From Dunaliella salina (lineage: Eukaryota; Chlorophyta; Chlorophyceae; Chlamydomonadales; Dunaliellaceae): a stretch of DNA of 16,761 bases. Below are positions 1-7,800 of the stretch, one piece after another (within the stretch, counting starts at the first letter, position 1; each line of letters opens with the position of its first letter). Under the pieces are notes generated by a model. It ran no database searches and was not told the DNA's origin. It saw nothing but the letters and a program-made list of their open reading frames with translations. The translations under genes were made by a program, and so were the position numbers. Location: contig MU069869.1 of assembly GCA_002284615.2 (NCBI GenBank), positions 57,841-74,601 on the forward strand, in the 5' to 3' direction.

Positions 1-60
1 TGTGTGTGTGTGCGTGCGCGCGCGTTTGAGCTTGAGCTTGTGCATGTGTCCTCGAGCATG
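1..60. repeat. Alternating purine-pyrimidine low-complexity tract
   Basis: Bases 1-25 alternate TG then CG without a break, followed by short GAGCTT and GAGCATG repeats and more TG. Alternating TG/CG is the classic Z-DNA-prone composition; whether it forms here is inference. It looks like the edge of a longer GT microsatellite that starts outside the window. Confidence 0.7.
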
Positions 61-380
61 AGCATGTGTGTGTACTTGTTCACTCAAGTAAGCGTGCGTG
101 ATCTTATCACATTTCTTGCTGACGGCGGATGTGCTGACACTGCCGATTCTGCTTGCTGTTGAGGGTCTGGATCTCCAGTCTTCTTGTTTTGCTGGACCTG
201 TCTTCTTTGTCTGCCAGCTGTACTTCTTGCAGTCTGAATTCGTGGGGGGGGGGTCAAACTTCAATGCGCCAATGTGGCCCCGTTTCCGTCTTGTAGGGAG
301 GGTTTCTCTGCCTGCGTGGTTTTTTCCTTTTTTCATCTTCTTTTTGCGCTCTTGTGACCAGGGACAGCATGAGCAATTCG
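61..380. other. Unassigned sequence, possibly intronic
   Basis: No recognisable gene. Open frames on both strands (96 codons on plus, 66 on minus) have no family signature and overlap each other. Pyrimidine-rich runs (for example around 318-345) would suit intron sequence upstream of the exon-like array that follows, but no convincing donor-acceptor pair is visible. Confidence 0.35.
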
Positions 381-422
381 AACCCTGATGAGCTGCATGC
401 CCCGTTTTTGCTAGCTTGCTTC

Positions 423-508
423 GCTTTGCTGGCTTTGCTGCGCTGGTTTCCCATGGTGTGCTTTGCTGGCTTTGCTGCGCTGGTTTCCCATGGTGTGCTT
501 TGCTATGC
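423..508 (+). repeat. 37-bp tandem repeat, about 2.3 copies
   Basis: The segment starting GCTTTGCTGGCTTTGCTGCG at 423 recurs at 460, and a third copy begins at 497 before diverging, so the period is 37 bp. The first two copies are essentially identical, which suggests a recent slippage duplication inside unit A of the larger exon-like array. The same GCTTTGCTGGCTTTGCTGCGC string appears once in unit B at about 647. Confidence 0.85.
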
Positions 509-720
509 TTGCATTGTTGTAGGCCTCCTGTGTTAGTGTTCCCCTCAGACAAAAATGCAGCTGTTGCTACCAAAAAAAGCACGCATTCATGACGTGGGAG
601 CTGAAGCAGGAGTGCGTTGACTCTTGCTGATGAATGACGTACTCCCGCTTTGCTGGCTTTGCTGCGCAGCTGCAGGCCTCCTGTGTTAGTGTTCCCCTCA
701 GGCAAAAATGCAACTGTTGC

Positions 721-835
721 CTCCACAAAAACACAACTCATACAACGCAAAAAACTCAAAAATGCAAATCATATAACTCCAAAAACTCTAAAACGCAACT
801 CATGCAAAAATGCAACTTTTGCCTCCACAAAAACA
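721..835 (+). repeat. A-rich short tandem repeats with a 99-bp duplication
   Basis: The string AAAAATGCAACTGTTGCC at 705 recurs with one change at 804, 99 bp later. Between them lie repeated AAAAACTC-AAAA-GCAA-TCAT blocks about 30 bp apart. It is a local expansion inside unit B of the exon-like array. No coding role is supported. Confidence 0.6.
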
Positions 836-853
836 TGCATATGTGATGCGTAG

Positions 854-1042
854 GGTACGGTATGTCATATTACTTTTTCAAAATCCGTTATTACAGTAAT
901 ATTACAGCAATGTTACTGTACAGTAATAATAGTGTATATTACATTACTCTTCTGCAAATTACCCCGAGGGTCAGGTAATATGAATGTAACATTACTGTAA
1001 TATTACTTTTCTAATGGCAATATGACATTGGCATGTCGTACC
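854..1042. mobile_element. MITE-like foldback element, about 189 bp
   Basis: An AT-rich block begins GGTACGG and ends CGTACC, giving imperfect terminal inverted repeats; TCATATT near the left end and AATATGA near the right end also pair. Inside, 895-916 and 986-1007 are inverted copies of each other, 22 bp with one mismatch, separated by 69 bp. TAATATTAC palindromes are frequent. Composition differs sharply from the flanks. No transposase is present, so if mobile it depends on one elsewhere. A target-site duplication is not clear (possibly TA). A known family cannot be assigned from sequence alone. Confidence 0.55.
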
Positions 1043-1321
1043 TTAGTGATGTGTGAGCCAAAGCGTTGGTACACTGACCTTTTCTTGCTGATGAGTGGCT
1101 TACTCGCCCCTGCTTCACCGGCTTGGCTTGGTTTCTGCAGCTGGGGGCCCACTTGTCTTATTGTTTCTTGCAGCAAAAATGCAGCTGTTGCTACCACGCA
1201 TGTGTGAAGCACGCACCTGTGACATGCAAGCTGAAGTAGGGGCGCATTGACCCACTCATTGACTCTTGCTGATGAGTGACTTGCTCGCTCCCGCTTTGCT
1301 GATTTTTCTTGGTTTCTGCAG

Positions 1322-1494
1322 CCGGGGGCCCGCTTGTGTCAGCCTCCTCATCAGACGAAGATGTGGCCGCTGCCACTGCAGCGGCGCTGTCGGAACAGGA
1401 GAACGAAGCCAAGCAGGCTGTGGAGGCTGCTGCTGCGGCGGAAGAGGAGGAGATGCTGAGGGTTGCCATGGCGCGCTCGCTGCAGATAAAGTGA
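1322..1494 (+). CDS. Candidate terminal exon encoding a UIM-like C-terminus
   Basis: The open frame ends at TGA 1492-1494. It is preceded by TTTTTCTTGGTTTCTGCAG, a good 3' splice acceptor ending at 1321; a second possible acceptor is TCCTCATCAG ending at 1354. The encoded tail has an acidic-serine start (SASSSDED), an Ala-rich middle, then EEEEMLRVAMARSLQ. That last segment fits the ubiquitin-interacting-motif pattern: acidic run, hydrophobic, x-x-Ala, x3, Ser. The earlier DEDVAAATAAALSEQE is a weaker second match. UIMs bind ubiquitin in shuttle, endocytic and deubiquitinase proteins; which kind this is cannot be said. Upstream exons are not identified, and diverged copies of the exon start occur at 526, 682 and 1159. 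It could also be a pseudo-exon. Confidence 0.5.
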
Positions 1495-1830
1495 AGTGCA
1501 CTCACTCGGAGGGACTCACTGCTAGTGCCAGCGCTGACTGTCAAGTCTTTCCTTAGTGCACGCTGGTTGCATCCCTGGTCGCTGCAGACAAAGTGAAGTG
1601 CAGCAGCTCAATTTCGTGTTACAGGCCCTTGCGCAGTTGCTGCAGACAAAGTGAAATGCAGCGGCGCAATGCAATGAAATGCAGCTTCAGGGGATCTGCA
1701 CAGGCGTGTCCTGGCGCTGTTTCTGAAGGCAAAGTGTTGTGCAGCAGCACAAGCCGAATGGCGGGGGCAGTGGTTGAAGAGGGGGTGAAGCAGACCCTGG
1801 CGCTGTTGCTGAAGATGAAGTGGAATGGCT
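1478..1830 (+). repeat. Repeats of the exon's final codons downstream of the stop
   Basis: The segment covering the last codons and stop, GCTGCAGATAAAGTGAAGTG (near 1480), recurs as GCTGCAGACAAAGTGAAGTG (near 1580) and GCTGCAGACAAAGTGAAATG (near 1640). Weaker forms lie near 1725, 1810 and 2240. The last exon end and its stop therefore appear to have been duplicated several times in what would be the 3' untranslated region. Spacing is irregular (about 100, 60 and 85 bp), which suggests an old minisatellite. Confidence 0.6.
1514..1570 (+). repeat. Fragment of repeat family R
   Basis: The text ACTCACTGCTAGTGCCAGCG, followed by CTGAC and TCTTTCCTTAGTGCACGCTGG, closely matches part of family R at 14272-14337 and 15340-15405. 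It shows that family R is dispersed over more than 12 kb and not only local to the right end. Confidence 0.7.
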
Positions 1831-1924
1831 CAGGGGTAGTGTCAACTATGTGGGTGTGTAACTTTGCACGAGGACTGCCTCCTGTGGTGGAACAAGAAGG
1901 CCAACTGGGGCCTAGCCCCCCCTG

Positions 1925-2190
1925 GTGATGTCAGTGGTGCGTGTGTTGCAGCGGCCATGCCTGGAAGGTGACTCAGCAGTGCTTGTGTCGCTGTGTATGG
2001 AGGCAAAGACGTGATGTCACCAGTGCATGCGTCGTTGGGGCCACACCCCCAAGGTGATATGCTGAGCCAGTGCATGCGCCACTGTACATGGGTGGAAAGA
2101 GGTGATGTCAGCGGTGCATGTGTCTTTGTGCATGGAGGTAAAGGGGTGATGTTGGCAGTGCACAAGTTGCTGTGTTTTAGGCTTTGCCCT
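1925..2190 (+). repeat. 44-bp minisatellite, six diverged units
   Basis: Units begin GTGATGTCA or a close variant at 1925, 1968, 2011, 2054, 2102 and 2146, so spacing is 43-48 bp. Approximate shared content is GTGATGTCAGCAGTGCATG, then TGTCGCTGTGCATGGAGGCAAAG. Units differ at many positions, so the array is old. Open frames on either strand here (for example 107 codons on minus, 1842-2165) are repeat shadows. It lies about 400 bp after the UIM exon. Confidence 0.85.
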
Positions 2191-3039
2191 CCTGCAGGAA
2201 AAGAAGGCGTGGAAAGGCTCTGGCAAGTGCTAACGTTTTTGCTGCGGACAAGGTGTGGTTGGTGTATAGGGTGTGTCTAACACGTGTGTAGTAATGCGTC
2301 TTTATGTCTCCGAGAGGGCATCCACGACTATGTCCATGTCTCTAGCAGGGTGTAATTAAATACGTTGCTAAAACCAAATGTAAGCAAAGCCAAGCCAAGC
2401 CAAAGCAAATAATTTTATTTTATCTGTATTAGTCCCCTCAGTCTTGGCTGCACTGTTTCTATTTGGGCGCTGCATTACTTTCTGCAATCTTAGCTGCGTT
2501 GCACCTGTTTTGGCCTAGTTTGCTTTGTGCAGCCTCAATTATTTGCCTCTAGCTGTTTGCCTTTTTTCCATCGACTTTGTAGGCCTTGGCTGTGTTAGGT
2601 AGCGGAGCCTTACTCCATGCTTTTCATTCGCGCAAGATGCCATGATGCTGTGAGGAAGAGGAATTAGAAGCACACGTGTGCGCTGATCAGTGCCTTCTGC
2701 ACAAGTGGCTGCTGGCCTCCATTGTACAAAATCTTGTTTGCTGTGGGTCATAAGCTGAATACGTTGGCAGAGCGGAAGCATATGGATTTGTTGTTGTCTT
2801 AAGACATAGCAGAAGGCAATGTGCAGGGGAATTCATGAGGAGTCGACTTGGGGGGCCAATTGAAGCTGGTATCTGCTCATATGCCAGCAGAGTTTTTCCT
2901 TCTGCTTCCTTTGCTTGCACCTACATGAGGTCTCGATCTGATGAAGGTCTATTCAATGGATAAGAGCTGCTTTTGCTCTCATTATTTCCTTAACAGGATT
3001 GGAAACAAATTATTTTTTGATTCATGCGTACAAATGTGC
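2191..3039. other. Unassigned spacer
   Basis: No gene or repeat family is recognised. There is a short AAGCC repeat at about 2386-2406 and a TGTAA at 2351-2355, which is the plant/algal-type polyadenylation word. That TGTAA could end a transcript from the exon at 1322, but a 3' UTR of about 850 bp would be needed, so this is weak. Open frames at 2539-2781 and 2687-2920 (minus) show no family signature. Confidence 0.4.
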
Positions 3040-3085
3040 AGAAAAAGAACAAACCTTCAGTCTGAGAGCTTGGCTGCTAAGCCTT
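3040..3085 (-). mobile_element. Orphan 3' tail fragment of LINE family A
   Basis: Read on the minus strand, TTAGCAGCCAAGCTCTCAGA, then CTGAAGG, resembles the tail at 7230 (TTAGCAGCCAAACTATCTGG, then ATGAAGG). No coding part of an element adjoins it in the same orientation. Short and diverged, so tentative. Confidence 0.4.
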
Positions 3086-3099
3086 CCCTTGTGAGCTGG

Positions 3100-3608
3100 G
3101 GGAAGATTTGAGAAGATTTGTTTACATAACTTCATCAGGGAATAAGACATTCGGCCAGATTGTTTGGCTGCTTGTTGTTATGAAACAAAATCCATGGATT
3201 CAGAAATTAAATGATACGTATCACTGTCTTGGTTTAGAAGGAAACGAGAGACTTCCTCTGTTTGGGCTTGAGAAAAATAGGAGGTGCCTGATTCATCGGA
3301 GTACAAGTTTTGCACAAGGAGCTATCAGTCAAAACGCGTAATTGCTAGGCTGATCCATCGAAAAGCACTTTGTGTCAAGACATCCATGGACAAGATGTTC
3401 AAACTCTCTTCCAGGGCAGCACATAGAGTTGCAAGAGCACAGAAAAGCATGCCTTTCATCTTGTGAGCATCCTTTCATCTTGTGAGCCCTCCGAGCTGCA
3501 CAATCACAGTGGTGGGCATGCGCATTCAAACGACTAGTCTCAACCTTCCAAGAGTGTAAATGCAAGTAAGAACGTGCAATACTCCTCTGAACACGCCTTC
3601 CTAAGTCA
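3100..3608 (-). mobile_element. LINE family A copy 3, 3' fragment of ORF2
   Basis: On the minus strand from about 3610 the reading LDLGRRVQRSIARSYLHLHS parallels LDLGRHMQRNIACFRLHAHK of copy 2. It continues through KVETS, then the Cys/His cluster HCDC...DERHAFLCSC, then CCPGREFEHLV against CCLRRKYAHLF. Further 3', QDSDTYHLISE (about 3220) parallels QDSQTYRFISE of copy 2, and AGCAGCCAAACAATCTGG (about 3160) parallels the conserved tail. Endonuclease and RT are absent, so only the final 150 or so codons and tail remain, with frame breaks. Its 5' edge abuts the 3' tail of copy 1 at about 3608-3612. Confidence 0.75.
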
Positions 3609-3680
3609 AGGTTTACAAGGGTTACAAGGAGTTGGCCTACAGCCCGAGAATCTGGCTGATCGGCTGCTGGTGAAACATTC
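3609..3680 (-). repeat. Copy 1 3' end with tandem 9-bp tail repeats
   Basis: On the minus strand, FHQQPISQILGL parallels FHHTEQPNYLAAGY of copy 2. It is followed by CCTTGTAAC, CCTTGTAAA and CCTTG. Copy 2 has CCTTGTAAA, CCTTGCAAA, CCTTG at the same place, and copy 4 has CCTTGTAAA, CCTTGTAAG. The element therefore appears to end in short tandem repeats and not poly(A). The TGTAA inside each repeat is also the ORF2 stop context. Confidence 0.7.
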
Positions 3681-3850
3681 TCAACCAGCATCGAAAATTG
3701 AAACCAATTCCGACAAAAAATTCGAAAACCTGCATGAGTCTGGATTCAGAAAGCATTTACTTCAAGATCAGTCAAACAGTGAACCTCACCAAAAATGGAA
3801 CAAAGTCAGTGTTCGGGAGCTGTGCAAAAATGTGAAATGGTCTGAAGAGA

Positions 3851-4543
3851 TCAATGAAAAACTCCTTGTATTTCCTTGTATTTCCTTCGCAGCTTACACA
3901 CTTCAAATTGAACTTTAGAGTGCGTGCAATAGAAAAGAGCGTGTTTCTTGTCTTGCACATCAGCACAGTCACACTTGTCGCAAATGCTTGAGCCACCCTG
4001 CCATTTACAAGACTCGACCTTTAAGCAGTGAGCCCAAAGTCTAAACCTGCTCACATTCCTCATGACTCCTTTGTCCAGATCCCTAAATAAGTAAGATGGA
4101 ATACAAAAAGGAGTGCGTGCTGTTTGATTCAAAGGCATCCCACACCAATGATGGTAAGTCACTGCTTTCTTGTTCACCGCCCAAGGATTTAGAGTACCCA
4201 CATCTCTCCAAACCTTTTGCTGCTTGTATCTCAAATCACAAATGAATTCCTGCATGGGGATCTTGGAAGCACTCAGCTTCTTTTGCTTAAACATGTCCTC
4301 TGAGCGCATGCCACTGAAGGCTGAAGACACATGAGCAGACCAACAAGCCTCATCCCTGTTAGCAAGGTTTAAGTCTGCTCTCACAACCCTGCGTAATGTC
4401 TCACTGTTTGAGTCTAGCATACTGTTAAAAAACTTGACAGTGGTCCTGAACCAATAGAATTGTAGAGGCTCTTGGCCACAATCTCTCAGCACTGGCCAGT
4501 TTGTGGCAGAGCTCTTCACCCTAGAAACCGCCTTAAGGAGCAC
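3851..4543 (-). pseudogene. Copy 1 ORF2 C-terminal region with Cys/His cluster
   Basis: The 230-codon open stretch continues ORF2 after the RT. WPVLRDCGQEPLQFYWF matches WSVLRECGFEPLQLYWF of copy 2, with IPMQEFICDLRYKQQKVW further on. Near the end is CDKC followed by DKKHALFYC, a C-x2-C ... H-x4-C pattern like the zinc-knuckle-type C-termini of many LINE ORF2 proteins. A 10-bp tandem duplication (3864-3873 and 3874-3883) then shifts the frame. The lost continuation reads EFFIDLFRPFHIF in the other frame, so the last 60 or so residues are out of frame. Confidence 0.85.
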
Positions 4544-5828
4544 AATTGCCTTTTTTGTAATTGGCTCTTGGATTCGCAGCCTTCACTTAAATATCCTGTC
4601 CCCCACACTTGGCACGCATACATTCCAGCCGGAATACCATACACTTTAGATAGCCAAATTAAAGCGTGGGGCCTATCCCTGAGCTCATGTTCATGCACAA
4701 ACTCTCTAATCCTTTGCTGCGCAGCCATGTAAGGCCGCACAGCATGCTCCTTAGACACTTTCACATTCATGTGCTTGTCAACAAGCATGCCCAGGTATCT
4801 AAATTGTTCTTTGCAGGAAGAGCCACATCTCCATGACATGAAAGTTAGCAGAGAAGCACACGGCCTACTGTTAAAATGCATGGCCCCAGATTTTGATGTA
4901 TTTACCGTCAGCCCTGTTTTCATTGTATAAGCGCGCAACCTATTTAGCATAGTCTGCATTTCACCCGGATCATTGGCAGTCAAACTCAGGTCATTTGCAT
5001 ACAGGATGTATGCAACACCATTCACTCCATCTCCAGTCACAGCATATCTTATACCTTCACTGATTTCTTTGCCCATGTCATTGATGTACAAAGAAAACAA
5101 GAGAGGGGACAGAGGCCTTACTTTGTCGGATGCACGCCTGCCCTTTTTTCCCCATCCATCAAGAGGTACTCATCATCTAAGTACATCTCCCTAATTGCCT
5201 GGAGAAGTAGAGAAGGCATGACAATGCGTTCCAAATGCTTCCAAAGCTGCGCGCGGGGCACAGTATCGTAGGCTTGAGTGAAATCTATAAATGCAGCATG
5301 CAATCTAGGTGACTGCCGTGGCTTGAGCTTTTTTGCTGCCTTCCTTAGGTGCCTCAGAATGAAGAGAGGATGCAAAGTGCTCCTGCCAGGGTAGAAGCCA
5401 AATTGTGTGTCAGGGACCTTTTTTTTTTTTAACACACCAGTCTGTCACCGAGTCTTTCGGTACATGACCCCACTGACCGCGTTCATCCTGCAATTTCCAG
5501 GATTTGCCAAAGCTCCCTTTATATGTAGGGGGCTTAACTTTGCTACCTTCCACATTGCCGGAATCCTAGCTTTACTTGGACACACCTTGTACAAGCGTGC
5601 TAACAGAGGTACCAACACATTCACAGAAACCACTTTCCGACCATCATTGTGGGGCAAACAGGCATGCTTTAAAAAGGGCACAGGAATGCCATCTAAACCA
5701 GGGGAGGCACCAGCACTCAACTTCTGGATGTGGGACCCAACCAATTTTTCCATCACTGCCATGCTAGGAAGTTCCAAACAGTCAGGCTGGGGAACCCACC
5801 CACATTCTGCGTTACGTCTCAAGAGCAC
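4516..5828 (-). pseudogene. Copy 1 reverse transcriptase domain, inactive
   Basis: RT copies element RNA into DNA at the nicked target. In order on the minus strand: ASPGLDGIPVPFLKHA (about 5711-5666), AKLSPLHIKGALANPGNCRM (about 5545-5485), QFGFYPGRSTLHPLFILRHL (about 5400), then motif A in AAFIDFTQAYDTV (about 5300-5262). After a break at 5118 comes LSPLLFSLYINDMG (about 5110-5070), then motif C as YILYANDLSLTAND (YAND at 5001-4990), then LTVNTSKSGAMHF and FRYLGMLVD. Motif C normally reads (Y/F)xDD; here the first Asp is Asn, which removes a catalytic metal ligand. At least two frame breaks occur (5445/5435 and about 5118). A small deletion removes the GVTQGC block seen in copy 2. Confidence 0.9.
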
Positions 5829-6177
5829 TTCTGGCGGAGCGTGATTCCTACCTTAAGGCACAGCCATATCTCTTCCTGACAAGCGAGAACCCCAGCAGTC
5901 CTAGCCGCACAACTTCGCCTATCCTGTTGTGGCACTGTTGGTTCACCCGGAAATGTTTATGCAAATGCTTGCTCCTCTCACGTGATGCAACTGGAGTGGC
6001 CTGTGAGGTCTTCCTCTTCCTCAGCATAGCATGGACTTGAGGGTCCTTCCTATACAGTCTATCTAAAAACAGCGCGCGCTGCTGCCTTTGGTGCCGTCAC
6101 TTTGTCCTACGGTTGCACTTTCTGCTTCCTATCCTTAGAAACATGCACGCAGGCTTTGCTTCGCCGCGCTTCACTGC

Positions 6178-6411
6178 CTATATGAACCACTTGCGCTTCA
6201 TATGACACTCATCATTGAACCAGACAGGACTTAACGGTCCCTCTTGCTTCTTTGCACGCACCAAAGCACACTTTGCTAAGGATGACATGCCCACAGCCCT
6301 ATCACTTGCAGCTTGCACAACGAGAGAGCGCACACAAAAAGCAAGTTTATCAGCATTGCCAGCAGCCTCTGCCTCATCGAATTGATGGAAAAGCTCTGTG
6401 TTGTTAACCAA
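6178..6411 (-). pseudogene. Copy 1 linker between endonuclease and RT
   Basis: The 77-codon open stretch contains LVVQAASDRAVGM and PVWFNDECHMKRK, matching IMQAASEHHVEM and PIWFDESCQQKRC of copy 2 (about 9778-9900). This P-x-WF-(N/D)-(D/E)-x-C block before the RT is common in APE-type LINE ORF2 proteins. The frame ends shortly after WFI and then resumes further left with a K/R-rich stretch (to about 5990) up to the RT start. No function beyond linking the two enzymatic domains can be claimed. Confidence 0.7.
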
Positions 6412-6548
6412 ATGCTGAGCATAGGCAAAAGCTCTGTCATGATCCTATTGCAACGTTACTTTGTTGTCACAAAACCTTGGCTGGCACACATGCTTCCTTT
6501 CATTGGCTGCATTCATGCCTGAATCACCCGCAACTTTAAAGGCCATGC

Positions 6549-7141
6549 TCAAATTAAAATGATCTGAAGCAAAAGTGTCCAGCATCTGAAATGCTTGCGC
6601 AAGTTTGTACAAGGCAGGCGACAGCATGACATGGACAGGCCTACTGCTGCTGCCAAGTCCACCAGTAATTTGCCAGACTTATTCACAGAATGACATCCAC
6701 ACCTCCTTGCCTCCAAAAATTCAAGGCAGTCAACAACGAAGTCGAAGTGCGCATCACTCACTTCACTCAGCACTCCCACGTGAGCGTTGAAATCACCACA
6801 TAGTATAATGTTAGGGGACACCTGGAACGTGTCAAGCACATCCTCAAACAGATGAGTGTCATGACTCTCCAGTTTTTTTTACCTGAGTGCCCCCAGTTGT
6901 GCAGATCATGTCAGCTTCCTCCTTCTCTACCCTCAAGCTCATCTGCCATGTTGACAATGTGCACAGCATATCCAGGCAAAAAAGGCAATATCCTTTCCAA
7001 CTTCTTTGTTCTTGTTTCAAAAAAAATAGTTACATCATGACCTCCCACTAAGCCACACACATCCCTTATCCTAATTTCTGCATTAGCATCCTGACTTGGG
7101 TTTCCTATCCCATCTACATTGAGAACAAGTAGCTTCAGGCT
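6549..7141 (-). pseudogene. Copy 1 APE-type endonuclease domain, broken
   Basis: The domain nicks target DNA for LINE integration. Its N-terminus reads LKLLVLNVDGIGNP (near 7138), followed by DVTIFFETRT with the catalytic-type Glu, up to TGA at 6913-6911. A frame change follows, then IILCGDFNAHVG (GDFNA 6797-6783) and LLVDLAAAVGLS. Relative to copy 2, the segment carrying the SRPDHILIT motif is missing, and the text jumps to ASDHFNLSM (near 6560) in another frame. So the Glu and GDxN motifs and the final SDH are visible, but the DHxL block is deleted. This is inactive by frame and deletion. Confidence 0.8.
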
Positions 7142-7176
7142 GTTCTCAGGCCAGCCACCCTCCTAGTTCCCCTTTT

Positions 7177-7232
7177 CTTACAAGGTTTACAAGGGAGCAT
7201 AGCCTTCATCCAGATAGTTTGGCTGCTAAATT
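7177..7232 (-). mobile_element. LINE family A copy 4: bare 3' tail
   Basis: On the minus strand the frame reads QPNYLDEGYAPL then stop, matching QPNYLAAGYVPL-stop at the end of ORF2 in copy 2. It is followed by CCTTGTAAACCTTGTAAG. Only about 56 bp of this copy is seen. It lies immediately 5' of copy 1 (same strand) and just upstream of copy 2 (opposite strand), so copy 1 appears to have inserted at or beside the end of copy 4. Confidence 0.8.
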
Positions 7233-7240
7233 CATGATTC

Positions 7241-7441
7241 GAGCTCTCCTGCACCATCGGTACGGTCTTAGCCAGTGTTAGTCAACACTCAATGCAGCAC
7301 TTGGCCTAATGCAATTGCCTTCTACTGTCAGCTGTCCACCCCTCAGCTTGGTTATTAGCAATCACTTCAACGCCCTTAGAGGCCGCCCCATGGAACGACA
7401 ACCAGAGCTCGCCTCATCTGGGCAGCTAGTACCGTGACGCC
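7241..7441 (+). other. Presumed 5' leader of LINE copy 2
   Basis: About 200 bp between the copy 4 tail and the ORF1 ATG. LINE promoters are internal and lie in this region, but no motif can be pointed to. It shares no obvious homology with the start of copy 1, as expected if copy 1 is 5'-truncated. Confidence 0.35.
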
Positions 7442-7470
7442 ATGGAGAGGATGTTCCAGCGGCTTAACCA

Positions 7471-7474
<4 letters not shown>

Positions 7475-7507
<33 letters not shown>

Positions 7508-7540
7508 CTTCATCAACAGCAGCAGCAGCAGCAGCAGCAG
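7475..7540 (+). repeat. (CAG)n microsatellite in ORF1, first block
   Basis: Ten CAG codons (7475-7504), a 12-bp break encoding ELHQ, then eight more CAG codons (7517-7540). Minus-strand open frames here read poly-Leu or poly-Cys and are shadows. The run is nearly pure CAG, so it is prone to length change. Confidence 0.95.
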
Positions 7541-7684
7541 AACTACAGAAGGCTGGAGTCCATGATACAACAGAACATTGCGGCCCTCACCCTCCACATG
7601 GACAGCCAGTTTGAGCGCGTGGATCGATATGTACACGGCCTGAGCCAGAAGCTTTTGAGAGAGACCATGCGCACCGACACCCTG

Positions 7685-7800
7685 GAACAGCAGCAACACA
7701 GACTTCAGCAGCAGCAGCAACAACAGGAACAACAACAGCAACAGCAGCAACAGCAGCAGCAGCAAATGCAAGAACTGCAGTGACAACAACAGCAGCAGGA
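7685..7800 (+). repeat. CAG/CAA repeat in ORF1, second block
   Basis: Mixed CAG and CAA codons encode runs of 7 and 12 Gln separated by Glu, ending MQELQ then TGA at 7781 and more Gln codons. The CAA interruptions suggest selection for Gln or an older, stabilised repeat. The TGA is in phase with the Gln codons on both sides, which shows it is a secondary nonsense change. Confidence 0.9.

Larger units (their letters stand above)
381..1265 (+). repeat. Decayed tandem array of intron-end/exon-start units (A, B, C)
   Basis: Three diverged copies of one unit precede the intact exon at 1322. Unit A starts at about 381, B at 623, C at 1084, and the intact unit D at 1265, so C to D is 181 bp. Each begins with a (CT)TGCTGATGA string, then a pyrimidine-rich stretch and a YAG, then CAAAAATGCARCTGTTGC (A 550, B 703, C 1174). 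In the frame of exon D these segments read VLVFPSDKNAAVAT (A), VLVFPSGKNATVAS (B) and LIVSCSKNAAVAT (C), against VSASSSDEDVAAAT in D. This supports duplicated exon starts with their acceptors. Unit B is followed by an A-rich minisatellite (about 721-835), and the MITE-like element sits between B and C. Confidence 0.6.
3609..7176 (-). mobile_element. LINE family A copy 1 (ORF2 only, degenerate)
   Basis: A non-LTR retrotransposon read right to left: endonuclease start at about 7141, GDFNA at 6797-6783, linker 6411-6178, RT 5828-4516, Cys/His C-terminus 4543-3851, tail repeats 3632-3609. It starts just before ORF2, so ORF1 is missing; the 5' edge abuts a foreign 3' tail at about 7177. Homology to copy 2 is clear throughout, for example 16 of 18 residues match between RLHAAFIDFTQAYDTVPR and RLHAAFIDFKQAYDTIPR. 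Many frameshifts and stops make it non-functional. 5' truncation is typical of incomplete target-primed reverse transcription. Confidence 0.9.

Noticed and set aside
365..390. tRNA-like B box (ATTCGAACCC)
   Set aside because: The flanking bases do not form a T-arm stem, and no A box or acceptor stem is found.
423..1265. CRISPR-like regularly spaced repeats
   Set aside because: The units are long, diverged and contiguous, without unique spacers; the context is eukaryotic.
1842..2165. Minus-strand repetitive peptide (HAPLTSP-like) over the minisatellite
   Set aside because: The repetition follows the 44-bp DNA unit; unit lengths of 43 and 44 would break any conserved frame, and no start or splice context is seen.
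7475..7780. Host polyQ gene (transcription-factor-like)
   Set aside because: Its position directly before the endonuclease frame of ORF2 and its stops fit a LINE ORF1 better, though a host origin cannot be fully excluded.
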